The notes: generated by a model from the sequence alone, not told the origin. A stretch of 56,235 nt of DNA from Micavibrio sp. UBA6139 (GCA_002423285.1 DIVF01000055.1:1-56235), one strand, 5' to 3'. Numbered from the stretch's first letter, positions 17,483 to 26,052 are shown. Translations and numbers: made by a program.

Positions 17483-17583
17483 AGAAGATTCCTGCATTTT
17501 TCTTCGTAATGCGTGGTTGCAAAAAGCAATAAAAACAGCTACAAAACGCCCGTAAGAAACGTAGTAAAAGCGGAGTTTCAGGC

Positions 17584-18330
17584 GTGGCCGATCCACTTCA
17601 CCAGTTTGTTGTTACCCCGATCGTCGATTTAAGTGTCGCCGGGGTTGATGTATCCTTCACCAATTCCTCTATGTGGATGGTGATTGCCGGTGTTGTTTCG
17701 ACACTGTTTCTGGCTGTGGCCATGCGCAAACCGGCAATGGTTCCGGGCCGCATGCAAGTGATGGCAGAAATGCTTTACACCTTCATCGCCAACATGATCC
17801 GCGAAAACATCGGCACCAAGGGGATGCAATATTTCCCGCTGATCTTTACATTGTTCATGGTTGTTTTGATGGGCAACCTGCTGGGTCTGATCCCTTACTC
17901 CTTCACCTATACCAGCCATTTGATTGTGACTGTTGCGCTGGCGTTTTTGGTGTTCCTCACCGTTGTTATTTTCGGCATTGCCAAACACGGCACGCATTTC
18001 TTCTCGATCTTCATGCCGCCGGGTGTACCGATGTGGCTGGTCCCGCTGATTTTGCCGCTGGAAATCATTTCATTCCTGATCCGTCCCATTACCCTGTCTG
18101 TTCGTTTGTTTGCGAACATGATGGCCGGTCACTTGATGCTGAAAGTCTTCGCTGGTTTCAGCGTTGCGATGGCCAGCATGGGTGCCGCCGGTTATCTGGC
18201 CGGGATGGGTCCGCTCCTGTTTAATGCGCTGTTGACCGCGTTTGAATTGCTGGTCGCGCTGATCCATGCCTATGTGTTTGCTGTTCTGAGCTGTATTTAT
18301 TTGAAGGATACGGTTGAACTGCATCACTAA
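17584..18330 (+). CDS. atpB: ATP synthase Fo subunit a
   Basis: A 248-residue integral membrane subunit forming the proton half-channels. It starts at a GTG (17584) preceded by GGAG at 17572-17575. Several membrane helices are visible. The essential Arg lies in the PITLSVRLFANMMAGHLML segment, and the last helix region carries FELLVALIHAYVFAVLSCIYL. It is second in the Fo operon after a 101-base gap. Confidence 0.97.
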   Translation: MADPLHQFVVTPIVDLSVAGVDVSFTNSSMWMVIAGVVSTLFLAVAMRKPAMVPGRMQVMAEMLYTFIANMIRENIGTKGMQYFPLIFTLFMVVLMGNLLGLIPYSFTYTSHLIVTVALAFLVFLTVVIFGIAKHGTHFFSIFMPPGVPMWLVPLILPLEIISFLIRPITLSVRLFANMMAGHLMLKVFAGFSVAMASMGAAGYLAGMGPLLFNALLTAFELLVALIHAYVFAVLSCIYLKDTVELHH

Positions 18331-18377
18331 GCATTAACAATTTTTACCAACCACTGAACGAAGAAGGAATTTAATAA

Positions 18378-18602
18378 ATGGAACTCGAATCCGCGAAACT
18401 GATTGCCGCTGCACTGGCTTTGCTGCCGATCCTCGGCGTAGGTCTTGGTCTGGGTCTGATCTTTTCGTCCTATAACGAAGCTGTAGGTCGCAACCCAGGT
18501 GCTGCTGAGCTGCTGGACAAGAAATTCTTCCTGACCTTCGCTCTGACCGAAGCTCTGGCGATTTTCGCACTGCTGATCTCTCTCGTGATCCTGTTCGGTT
18601 AA
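18378..18602 (+). CDS. atpE: ATP synthase Fo subunit c
   Basis: A 74-residue hairpin of two membrane helices that builds the rotor ring. The polar loop contains Arg-Asn-Pro (residues 38-40), and the proton-binding carboxylate is Glu58 in ALTEALAIFALLI. The Gly-rich first helix (LGVGLGLGLIF) is typical. It is preceded by GAAGGA about 9 bases before the ATG. Confidence 0.97.
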   Translation: MELESAKLIAAALALLPILGVGLGLGLIFSSYNEAVGRNPGAAELLDKKFFLTFALTEALAIFALLISLVILFG

Positions 18603-18607
18603 TATCG

Positions 18608-19267
18608 ATGAACATGCGTGCAATCTCACTGCTGCTGAAGCATAAGATGGCGATTATCCCGGGCGTTATTTTCGGGATCTTCGCTGTTGCTGTTCAATCC
18701 GCCATGGCCGAAGAAGTGGTTCATGAGCTGGTTGAAAACATCCAACATGCTGAACATGAAAGTGGTGGATTGCCGCAATTCGACCCTAGCTCCTTCTCCA
18801 GCCAGGTCGTCTGGCTGGCGATTGTATTCGTCACGCTGTACTTCGTTTTCTCCAAGAAAAGCCTGCCAAAGATTTCAACGGTTCTCGAAACCCGCGAAAA
18901 CAAAATCCAAGGCGACCGCGATCAAGCGGAGCAAATGAAGAACGAAGCTGTTGCTGCACATGAAAGCTATGAAAAGAGCCTCGGTGAAGCACGCGCAGAA
19001 GCGGCCCGTATTAGCACCGACACCGCGCAAAACATCAAAACCAAGGCTGAACAATCCCTGCACGCGTTCAAGGATAAAGCCGAAGGCCAGATGAGCGCAT
19101 TAGAATCCAGCCTGAATAACAGCAAACACCAGGCAATGGATGAAATGACAACCATTGCGGCGGAAGTTGCTTCAGCGGCGGCTGAAAAAATCGTTGGCAT
19201 GTCCACCGACATCAATCAGGCGAAGACGGTTGTGAAATCCCTGAATAAACTTTCAAAGGCGGCATAA
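18608..19267 (+). CDS. atpF': ATP synthase Fo subunit b'
   Basis: A 219-residue peripheral-stalk subunit. The family core begins with LPQFDPSSFSSQVVWLAIVFVTLYFVFSK at about residue 55 and is followed by a long charged coiled coil. The first about 38 residues are an additional hydrophobic leader ending in QSAMAEE, resembling a signal peptide and longer than is usual for b'. It lies 5 bases after atpE and 1 base before atpF. Alphaproteobacteria typically encode paired b' and b subunits in an Fo operon apart from F1, as here. Confidence 0.93.
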   Translation: MNMRAISLLLKHKMAIIPGVIFGIFAVAVQSAMAEEVVHELVENIQHAEHESGGLPQFDPSSFSSQVVWLAIVFVTLYFVFSKKSLPKISTVLETRENKIQGDRDQAEQMKNEAVAAHESYEKSLGEARAEAARISTDTAQNIKTKAEQSLHAFKDKAEGQMSALESSLNNSKHQAMDEMTTIAAEVASAAAEKIVGMSTDINQAKTVVKSLNKLSKAA

Positions 19268-19268
19268 C

Positions 19269-19769
19269 ATGACTCAATTATTTGCCGATACCGGCGTTTG
19301 GGTTCTCCTGTCATTCGTGATCTTCTCGGTCTTTGCTTTCCGTTTTGGTAAGGACAAGTTCCTCGCCAAACTGGATGGCCGGATTGCCGAAATCCGCACC
19401 GAAATCCACACCGCAGAAACCCTGCGCGCGGAAGCACAAGAGCTGCTGGCCCAGTATAAAGACAAACAACGTGACGCGGCACAAGAAGCCAAGAACATCG
19501 TGGCCGCCGCCCAAAACGCCGCCAATGAAATCAACATGAAGGCACAAGCCGACCTTGATGAAATGATGGCGCGTAAGGAAGTGCAACTGGCCGAACGCCT
19601 GAAGCGCATGGAAGAAGCCGCCAAGGCCGAAATCCAAGCCTATGCCGCTGAACTGGCCGTCAAAGCCACAGCCGAAATCATCGCCAGCCATCTGGACGCA
19701 GCCACAAATTCCCTTCTGATTGATGCTACAATCAAATCTGTTCCGGAAAACCTGAGCAAGGCCGCGTAA
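19269..19769 (+). CDS. atpF: ATP synthase Fo subunit b
   Basis: A 166-residue peripheral-stalk subunit with one N-terminal membrane segment (about 8-26, VWVLLSFVIFSVFAFRFG) and then an Ala/Glu/Lys-rich coiled coil that reaches the F1 head. It is the last gene of the series and is followed by a strong intrinsic terminator. No F1 genes (delta, alpha, gamma, beta, epsilon) follow, consistent with the split operons of this class. Confidence 0.95.
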   Translation: MTQLFADTGVWVLLSFVIFSVFAFRFGKDKFLAKLDGRIAEIRTEIHTAETLRAEAQELLAQYKDKQRDAAQEAKNIVAAAQNAANEINMKAQADLDEMMARKEVQLAERLKRMEEAAKAEIQAYAAELAVKATAEIIASHLDAATNSLLIDATIKSVPENLSKAA

Positions 19770-19790
19770 TACAGCCGCAAGCAAAATTCA

Positions 19791-19820
19791 AAAACCCCGG
19801 CCATTGTGCCGGGGTTTTTT
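19791..19820 (+). terminator. Intrinsic terminator after atpF
   Basis: CCCCGGC (19795-19801) pairs with GCCGGGG (19808-19814) around a 6-base loop, with A-run and T-run extending the stem (TTTTTT 19815-19820). A strong Rho-independent terminator at the end of the Fo operon. Confidence 0.93.
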
Positions 19821-19833
19821 ATTGAATAGGGTC

Positions 19834-19860
19834 AAAGGGGGCATTGCCCCCTTTAAAACC
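19834..19860 (+). repeat. Dispersed GGGGGC palindromic repeat, copy B
   Basis: AAAGGGGGCATTGCCCCC plus TTT at 19834-19854 is a palindrome of the same family as copies A (5322) and C (26053). It is in the same orientation as copy A, with GGGTC before and AAAACC after. It lies between the atpF terminator and nadD. Confidence 0.83.
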
Positions 19861-19887
19861 CCTTCACTTCCACCTTATAATAAAGCC

Positions 19888-20511
19888 ATGTCATTATTCA
19901 CTACACCCGGAAGGCTGGACGGACATCGCTGGCGCGGGATGCGCGTTGGCATCCTTGGTGGTTCGTTTAACCCGCCGCATGAGGGCCACCTGCATATCTC
20001 GAACGTGGCGATGGCGGCGTTGGAGCTTGATTGCGTGTGGTGGTTGGTCACGCCGCAAAACCCGTTGAAGAGCAATGCCGAAACAGCACCCTTTTCTGAG
20101 CGCATGGCATGGTGCGAAGATTTAACCAAAACCCACCCGCGCATTATCGTCAGTGATCTGGAAAATCAATGGGGCACCTATCGCAGTGTCGATAGCATCG
20201 TTCAACTGCGCATGCATTATCCGAAAACTGAATTGGTATTTTTAGGCGGTACCGATATCGCGGCACAGATGCATCATTGGCATCACTGGCGGATGATCCC
20301 GTCGATGATCGCTTTGGGCTTTATTGCCCGGCCCCCGGCCAGCTCCATCATCCGCAAAACAGCCCTCCATCACCTCGGCGGGCAGAATCACCACAGCGTC
20401 TCAGGCAGCACCAATGCACCGCTGGCGCCGCGAAACTGCTTTTGGGTGCTGGGGCATACGCTCAATAACCAGTCCTCTACAAAGATTAGAAATAACAGCA
20501 AAATCAAATAG
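19888..20511 (+). CDS. nadD: Nicotinate-nucleotide adenylyltransferase
   Basis: A 207-residue enzyme that adenylates nicotinate mononucleotide in NAD synthesis. The nucleotidyltransferase motif GGSFNPPHEGH has His31-x-Gly-His34, and the C-terminal SSTKIR resembles the ISSTxIR motif. The frame opens at 19804, but the first residues would come from the repeat and terminator, so I choose the ATG at 19888. The ATG at 19939 (MRVGILGG) is also possible. In proteobacteria nadD commonly precedes rsfS, as here. Confidence 0.93.
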   Translation: MSLFTTPGRLDGHRWRGMRVGILGGSFNPPHEGHLHISNVAMAALELDCVWWLVTPQNPLKSNAETAPFSERMAWCEDLTKTHPRIIVSDLENQWGTYRSVDSIVQLRMHYPKTELVFLGGTDIAAQMHHWHHWRMIPSMIALGFIARPPASSIIRKTALHHLGGQNHHSVSGSTNAPLAPRNCFWVLGHTLNNQSSTKIRNNSKIK

Positions 20512-20560
20512 TTAATAACTAAATATAATGCGTTGCATTAACGATAGTTTCGCGCATGAT

Positions 20561-20590
20561 TTGCACCCTATCCCCGGTTGGCAGTACAAT
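20561..20590 (+). promoter_or_regulatory. Sigma70-like promoter for a small RNA
   Basis: TTGCAC (20561-20566) and TACAAT (20585-20590) are separated by 18 bases, a good match to the housekeeping promoter. They lie just upstream of a hairpin-rich region ending in a terminator and contain no open reading frame. Confidence 0.62.
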
Positions 20591-20596
20591 AAACCT

Positions 20597-20742
20597 ATGA
20601 GAGAAGTTTATGGCGAAACTCATAACGGACGGGAGGCCCACTAAAGCTTGTTCATCAAATCACCCGATGCATCGCGGTCGATCGTACGGAAATGCCATGC
20701 TCATGACAGCCCCCTTGTGCAGCCTGCTGCCAAGGGTTTTTT
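20597..20742 (+). ncRNA. Candidate small RNA between nadD and rsfS
   Basis: The 311-base gap 20512-20822 has no protein-coding signal, but it has a promoter (20561-20590), a first stem-loop (TATGA 20596-20600 with TCATA 20620-20624, plus inner GTTT/AAAC), palindromes CGATGCATCG and CGATCG in the middle, and an intrinsic terminator (20712-20742). A transcript of about 146 nt is implied. I cannot assign it to an RNA family. An alternative is a structured 5' leader of rsfS, though the terminator argues for a separate RNA or an attenuator. Confidence 0.5.
20712..20742 (+). terminator. Intrinsic terminator before rsfS
   Basis: CCCTTG (20712-20717) with CAAGGG (20731-20736) and inner GCAG/CTGC form a stem with a CCTG loop and one bulged T, followed by TTTTTT (20737-20742). 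Confidence 0.85.
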
Positions 20743-20822
20743 GTTGCTAAATTCGGACTAATTATTATGGTAGCCGCAACACTTATGAATAAAGGAGAAC
20801 GCTCATTTCAATAGCATACGAC

Positions 20823-21185
20823 ATGGGACGGAAAAGCCCCGAAAACGTAAAAGAGATGGCCATGCAAGCATTGGATGCTGACAAGGCGGTCGATATCGAA
20901 ATGATAGACCTTCGTGGTCTGACAAGCATTGCCGATTACATGATCGTTGCCACCGGCACGTCATCACGGCATGTAAATGCCCTTGCTGAGAAACTGGCGG
21001 AACGTCTGAATATTCTCGGTCTGAAGGACATCCGCTTGGAAGGTCAGGAAAACAGTGACTGGGTCATCGTTGATGCGGGTGATGTTATTATTCACCTGTT
21101 CAGAGAAGATGTCCGCGATTTCTACAACATTGAAAAAATGTGGAATACGCCGCGCGCTTCTATGGAACTGGTCACGGCCCGATAA
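20823..21185 (+). CDS. rsfS: Ribosomal silencing factor RsfS
   Basis: A 120-residue protein that binds L14 and blocks subunit joining. The motifs LTSIADYMIVATGTSSRHV and GQENSDWVIVDAGDVIIHLF are diagnostic. The ATG at 20823 has no ribosome binding site, whereas GGAG at 20794-20797 is correctly spaced for an in-frame ATT at 20805, six codons upstream. A non-canonical AUU start is therefore possible. It is first in the rsfS-rlmH-envC-like-ctpA series. Confidence 0.95.
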   Translation: MGRKSPENVKEMAMQALDADKAVDIEMIDLRGLTSIADYMIVATGTSSRHVNALAEKLAERLNILGLKDIRLEGQENSDWVIVDAGDVIIHLFREDVRDFYNIEKMWNTPRASMELVTAR

Positions 21186-21260
21186 CCTAAGCCTGAACAC
21201 CCAGTAAGATGGGGAATAAGGCTCTTGCGACAGTGCGGTTTTCGCCGCATTCTGTTCACT

Positions 21261-21701
21261 ATGACTCAAATTGAAATCATCGCTGCCGGGCGGATGAAAA
21301 ATACGCCGTTTTATGATTTGTGGGCCGAATACCACAAACGCTGCACTTGGCCTGTCACCATGACAGAGATCGAAGCCAAATCGCAGGCCGATGAGATTAA
21401 AAAACTTCAAGAAAAAATCCGCCCCGACGCATTTGTCTTTGCGCTCGATGAGCGCGGCAAATCCCTGTCCAGCCCCGATTTTTCGAAAAAGATTCAAGAC
21501 CTGATGGATCAGGGACGCCCCAGCATTCAATTCATCATTGGCGGTGCGGACGGTTTAAACGAAGACATCAGAAAACGTGCGGATTACCTACTTTCTTTCG
21601 GTGTTCAGACTTGGCCCCATATGATGGTCCGGGCTATGCTGATGGAACAGATATACCGGGCGCGGCAGATTGTTGCCGGCCATCCGTATCACCGGGCCTA
21701 A
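21261..21701 (+). CDS. rlmH: 23S rRNA pseudouridine-1915 N3-methyltransferase RlmH
   Basis: A 146-residue SPOUT-class enzyme. FIIGGADGLNED is the SAM-binding knot loop, and the C-terminal WPHMMVRAMLMEQIYRARQI with GHPYHRA is the family signature. The frame opens at 21225; I choose the ATG at 21261 because the protein family starts there. The stop overlaps the next start as TAATG, so translation is coupled with the EnvC-like gene. Confidence 0.96.
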   Translation: MTQIEIIAAGRMKNTPFYDLWAEYHKRCTWPVTMTEIEAKSQADEIKKLQEKIRPDAFVFALDERGKSLSSPDFSKKIQDLMDQGRPSIQFIIGGADGLNEDIRKRADYLLSFGVQTWPHMMVRAMLMEQIYRARQIVAGHPYHRA

Positions 21702-22870
21702 TGACAAAATTCATCCTGCTTGCCATCATTGCGCTTACTTTTTCCGCCGCACCCGTTTGGGCGGAAAGCGCCCCTGTTCCGGCACGCAAGACCGAAGCCC
21801 TTAGCCAATTAAAATCCCGCATCGAAACTGAAAAATCGCAACAGGCCGATTTGAAGAAAAAAATGTCGTCCGCCGAAGATGATTTGGGAACGGCGCGTAA
21901 ATCGCTGGTGAAACTCAGCGCCGATTTACAGACCAGCCAGAAAACAATGACAGATCTGGAATCACGCATCAAAAAACTGGAAGGTGAAGAAGCCACCCTG
22001 AATACCAAAATTCAGTCTGATTATGGTTCGATGGGTGATCTTATTCTAGCGATGGAACGCATTCGCCGTATGCCAACAGAAACACTGATCATTCGCCCCG
22101 GCGCACCGCTTGAAACCGCGCAGAGTGCGATTTTACTGCGTTCTATCCTGCCCGGTATCAATGCGCGGACAGCGCAGATGAGCGCTGATCTGGAACGGCT
22201 GCGGGCTATTCACATCAGCCTTGATAAAGACCGCACCGCAGCCCTTGCCACAGCAGAACAATTAAAGGATCAGGAAAAAGAACTTCAAGCGATGCTGAAA
22301 AAGCGCGAAACGCTTTATCGTCAAACGCGTTCTGCCTATGAAATTCAAGCGGAGTCCGTGGCCCGTATGGCGGCGGAAGCACAATCGTTGGAACAACTGG
22401 TTGCGCGCATCGAACGCGCTGAGGCTGAAAAGCCCAAGGAAGAAAAACAATCCAAACGCCGCAGCGTCAAAATGCCGTCATTGCCCGGTGGACGCTGGGC
22501 GGTTCCGGTTCAGGGGAATATGACCACTGGCTTTGGGGAGCGTGATTCCATTGGCGCAAAAAGCGAAGGCATTCGAATCTCCGCCGGTGCAAATGCGCTG
22601 GTGACGGCCCCTGTTGCGGGTGTTGTGCGCTTCGCTGGGCCTTTCCGGAATTACGGTAATATGGTGATTATCGAACATGACAAGGGATTTCATAGCCTGA
22701 TGTCCGGATTATCCAGAATTGACACCGCCGTTGGCCGTAAAATATCTGCAGGGGAACCTGTTGGAACGCTTGCTGGCTCTGGCAATGGCGGCCCGCCAAC
22801 GCTATATTATGAATTGCGGCACAATGGCAAACCCGTTGATCCGTCTGCGAAATTCCCAGATCTAAGTTAG
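21701..22870 (+). CDS. EnvC-like murein hydrolase activator (degenerate LytM)
   Basis: A 389-residue periplasmic protein with a signal peptide (to about residue 20), coiled-coil helices (about 30-240), and a C-terminal LytM/M23 domain (about 265-388). Zinc-binding residues of active M23 enzymes are missing: the usual H-P-G-D segment reads KSEGIRIS, and the terminal HxH is absent from LYYELRHNGKPVDP. So it is probably not an enzyme but an EnvC-type regulator of amidases during division. Neighbouring ctpA is the usual partner in this class. The gene is translationally coupled to rlmH. Confidence 0.9.
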   Translation: MTKFILLAIIALTFSAAPVWAESAPVPARKTEALSQLKSRIETEKSQQADLKKKMSSAEDDLGTARKSLVKLSADLQTSQKTMTDLESRIKKLEGEEATLNTKIQSDYGSMGDLILAMERIRRMPTETLIIRPGAPLETAQSAILLRSILPGINARTAQMSADLERLRAIHISLDKDRTAALATAEQLKDQEKELQAMLKKRETLYRQTRSAYEIQAESVARMAAEAQSLEQLVARIERAEAEKPKEEKQSKRRSVKMPSLPGGRWAVPVQGNMTTGFGERDSIGAKSEGIRISAGANALVTAPVAGVVRFAGPFRNYGNMVIIEHDKGFHSLMSGLSRIDTAVGRKISAGEPVGTLAGSGNGGPPTLYYELRHNGKPVDPSAKFPDLS

Positions 22871-22881
22871 GAACTCTGTTT

Positions 22882-24351
22882 ATGTCACTGCGCCCCTCTT
22901 TGCTCTTGCTGACGATTCTTTCAACCTCCGCCCTTACATTGATCCAGCCGACATTGGCGTGGTCGCAAACAGCGGCCCCGGCAGCACCAGCGACGACTGA
23001 TGAGCGTACCGTTGGCACAGGCGCACCCAAGGCAACAGACGTTCCAGATTCCAGTGAAACATACCGCCAGTTAAATCTGTTTGGTGATGTTTTCGAACGC
23101 GTCAAATCGCAATACGTCGAAGAGGTTCCCGATGCAGACATGATTAAACATGCCGTCAACGGCATGTTGACCTCGCTCGACCCGCATTCATCCTATATGG
23201 ATGAAAAAGATTTCGCCGATATGCAGGTGCAAACACGCGGTGAATTTGGCGGTCTGGGGATCGAAGTCACAATGGAAGAAGGCTTGATCAAGGTCGTATC
23301 ACCCATTGATGATACACCCGCCTTCCGCGCCGGTGTTCTGGCCGGCGATTACATTACCCATCTGGACGGCAACGCCGTTATGGGCGTTCCGTTGAATGAA
23401 GCCGTTGATAAAATGCGCGGCAAAGTTGGTACCCCGATCGAACTGACCATTCGCCGCGCCAACGTGCCGGAAGCGATTAAACTGACACTCAACCGCGACA
23501 TCATCAAAATTCAATCCGTCAAATGGGATACTTATGGCGGTGAGATTGGTTATATCCGCATCACCACATTCAACCAGAACAGCGACACCGGCGTTCAAAA
23601 GGCCGTTGACGATATTAAGGCGAAACTGGGTGATAAACTGATCGGTTATGTTCTCGATATGCGGAATAACCCGGGTGGTTTGCTGGATCAGGCGATCTCC
23701 ATCTCAGACATGTTCCTGGATCAGGGTGAAATCGTTTCCACCCGTGGCCGTCATGAAGAAGATACAAAGCGTGATAACGCCACACCGGGCGATATCACCA
23801 ATGGGTTGCCGATTGTTGTCCTGATCAATGGCGGTTCGGCATCGGCATCGGAAATTGTTGCAGGTGCATTGCAAGATCACCACCGTGCAATTCTGCTGGG
23901 TCAGAAATCATTCGGTAAGGGTTCGGTGCAAACCGTTATCCCATTGCCGGGTTATGGCGCAATGCGTTTGACCACAGCACGTTATTACACCCCGTCTGGC
24001 CGCTCCATTCAGGCCAAGGGCATCGACCCGGATATCGTTGTTGAACCATCCAAAATCGAAGCTCTGGTCACAGGCGACCGTGTGAGCGAAGCCGATCTGC
24101 CGGGCGCTTTGGATAAAGTGTTGAAGAAAAAGGCCGAAGAAATCGTGAAGGAAGAAGTGAAGCAAGCGGAGAAAGAAGCCGCTGCTGAAGCCAAGGAAGG
24201 GACAACCGCCACACAGGCAAAAGACGCAGCCATCGATAAAGACACGGAAAAAGCCATCGCCGAGAAGAAAAAAATTCTCGAAGATTACCAGCTGGCCCGT
24301 TCACTCGACCTGATCCGCGGCGTAACCCTTTATGAACAGCGTAAACAGTAA
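22882..24351 (+). CDS. ctpA: Carboxy-terminal processing protease CtpA (S41)
   Basis: A 489-residue periplasmic serine protease. It has a signal peptide (cleavage near AWSQ), an N-terminal dimerisation helix, a PDZ domain (about 105-185), and the S41 core with the Ser-Lys dyad: Ser321 in GGSASASEIVAGALQD and Lys346 in KSFGKGSVQT, 25 residues apart as in Prc. The C-terminal 70 residues are Lys/Glu/Ala-rich. Likely substrates are cell-wall hydrolases or their regulators. The next gene starts directly after its stop. Confidence 0.96.
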   Translation: MSLRPSLLLLTILSTSALTLIQPTLAWSQTAAPAAPATTDERTVGTGAPKATDVPDSSETYRQLNLFGDVFERVKSQYVEEVPDADMIKHAVNGMLTSLDPHSSYMDEKDFADMQVQTRGEFGGLGIEVTMEEGLIKVVSPIDDTPAFRAGVLAGDYITHLDGNAVMGVPLNEAVDKMRGKVGTPIELTIRRANVPEAIKLTLNRDIIKIQSVKWDTYGGEIGYIRITTFNQNSDTGVQKAVDDIKAKLGDKLIGYVLDMRNNPGGLLDQAISISDMFLDQGEIVSTRGRHEEDTKRDNATPGDITNGLPIVVLINGGSASASEIVAGALQDHHRAILLGQKSFGKGSVQTVIPLPGYGAMRLTTARYYTPSGRSIQAKGIDPDIVVEPSKIEALVTGDRVSEADLPGALDKVLKKKAEEIVKEEVKQAEKEAAAEAKEGTTATQAKDAAIDKDTEKAIAEKKKILEDYQLARSLDLIRGVTLYEQRKQ

Positions 24352-25560
24352 ATGACCCTGAATACCGGCGCGTTAAAGCAAAATTTCACGGCGCGGTCCA
24401 TGGGGACCGGGATTGCCGTTGTGATTGCGCTTTATGCGCTGGGCGGCGCGTTCCTGTGGTTCAAGGGTCCAGAAACGCTTTCCCAACGTGAAGATAAACT
24501 GGCATCGCAAACCATCCTCATTGAACGTGACGAAGTGGTCGATGGTGAATCAGCCATGAACCTGGCGGCAGACGATGCCATGGGTCCGATGGAAATTGAT
24601 GAAGCAGCCGCAGCAGACACCACCGCCGCACCAGAAGATCAGACCGTAACTGAACAGCCTGTCGTCGTAGAACAGGACGCAGAAACGCCAACCGAAACGC
24701 CTGCAACCGATCCCGCAGCGGCCCCTGTGGATGCAGCTGTCGTAGCAGAAGGCCTGCCAAAGGCCCCCATTGACGGTTTATACGAAGACACCAGCAATGG
24801 CCGCCTGCCCATCATCCGCGCCACAGATAAAGTTACCCCGTTCACCGCCTATCAACGCCCCTTTACGGCCCCCGTGCCCGGCAAACCGATTGTATCAATC
24901 GTTGTCATGAATATCGGCATGTCTGAAACCGCATCAAAGGCCGTCATGTCTGAAATTTCCCCGGAAGTTTCCGTGGCCGTGAACCCATACGCGAATGCGC
25001 CGGATTTCTGGTTGAATGAATCGCGCCTGACCGGGCATGAGGCATGGATGATCCTGCCCGTGGAGCCCGATATGTATCCGATGGATGATCCGGGGCCGCA
25101 AACTTTGCTGATCAACGCTATGGAACGCCAGAACATCAATAAACTCTACTGGGTGATGTCGCGCGGTTCGGGTTATGCCGGATTTGTAACGGGTGCCAGC
25201 CCGGCCTTCATGAAATCGGCCAATGATGTGCGCCCGGTTGTGAATGAGATTTTTAAACGCGGTCTTGGTTTTGTTGATGGTGATATTCAACCCGGATCCA
25301 CCGCCGCCAGCATTGCGAACGGGTTAAATGCCCCCTATGCCACCAATAATGTCTGGATCGACACGCCCGCAACAGCCGAACATATCGCGGCATCATTGCG
25401 TCAGTTAGAAGTTCTGGCGCAGGCCAACGGTTCCGCCATTGGCTTCATCAATTCAACACCCATGGGTTTGAAAATGCTGCAAAGCTGGGTTGATGGATTG
25501 CCGCAAAAGGGCATGGTCATTGCCCCCTTGTCCGCCCAGACAAACAAAGCAAAACAGTAA
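24352..25560 (+). CDS. YibQ-like divergent polysaccharide deacetylase
   Basis: A 402-residue protein with one N-terminal membrane segment (about 19-38), a low-complexity acidic Thr/Pro/Ala-rich linker (about 70-135), and a periplasmic domain of the divergent polysaccharide deacetylase family. Family-like signatures are GHEAWMILPVEPDMYPMDDPGPQTLL and NAPYATNNVWID. The ATG adjoins the ctpA stop (TAAATG), so the genes are co-translated. In this class it typically sits between ctpA and rppH. Whether it is enzymatic is unknown. Confidence 0.88.
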   Translation: MTLNTGALKQNFTARSMGTGIAVVIALYALGGAFLWFKGPETLSQREDKLASQTILIERDEVVDGESAMNLAADDAMGPMEIDEAAAADTTAAPEDQTVTEQPVVVEQDAETPTETPATDPAAAPVDAAVVAEGLPKAPIDGLYEDTSNGRLPIIRATDKVTPFTAYQRPFTAPVPGKPIVSIVVMNIGMSETASKAVMSEISPEVSVAVNPYANAPDFWLNESRLTGHEAWMILPVEPDMYPMDDPGPQTLLINAMERQNINKLYWVMSRGSGYAGFVTGASPAFMKSANDVRPVVNEIFKRGLGFVDGDIQPGSTAASIANGLNAPYATNNVWIDTPATAEHIAASLRQLEVLAQANGSAIGFINSTPMGLKMLQSWVDGLPQKGMVIAPLSAQTNKAKQ

Positions 25561-25570
25561 GAAAACAATT

Positions 25571-26041
25571 ATGAGCCTTGATCATCTTCCCTATCGGCCC
25601 TGTGTCGGGATTACCCTGTTCAACCGCGACCATAAAGTATTTGTCGGCGAACGCATCGACACGCCCGGTTCATGGCAAATGCCACAAGGCGGGATTGATC
25701 CGGGTGAGGAAATCGAAGAGGCCTTCTTCCGCGAAATGAGAGAAGAAATCGGCACGCATGACGCAACGATTTTAAAAATCATGTCAAAACCGCTGCGCTA
25801 TGACCTGCCCCCACACCTGCAACAAAAACTTTGGACGGGTCAGTTTCGTGGGCAGGAACAAATTTGGGTTGCCGGCACCTTCACCGGCGAAGATACCGAC
25901 ATCAACATCAATGCCCACCACCCGGCTGAATTTAAACGCTGGCAATGGATATCCTTCGATGAGGTTTTAGACCTGATCGTCCCCTTCAAACGCGACACAT
26001 ATCGCAGTGTCATTGAAGAATTCAAACTCCTGATCCCGTAA
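25571..26041 (+). CDS. rppH: RNA pyrophosphohydrolase RppH (Nudix)
   Basis: A 156-residue Nudix hydrolase that removes pyrophosphate from 5' triphosphate ends of RNA or from dinucleoside polyphosphates. The Nudix box GGIDPGEEIEEAFFREMREE is followed by IG and the GxxxxxExxxxxxxREUxEExGU spacing is intact. It begins with YRPCVGITLFN and contains PGSWQMPQGG, as in RppH. I use the ATG at 25571; the earlier frame lies inside the previous gene. Confidence 0.94.
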   Translation: MSLDHLPYRPCVGITLFNRDHKVFVGERIDTPGSWQMPQGGIDPGEEIEEAFFREMREEIGTHDATILKIMSKPLRYDLPPHLQQKLWTGQFRGQEQIWVAGTFTGEDTDININAHHPAEFKRWQWISFDEVLDLIVPFKRDTYRSVIEEFKLLIP

Positions 26042-26052
26042 GAAAAAAGAAT

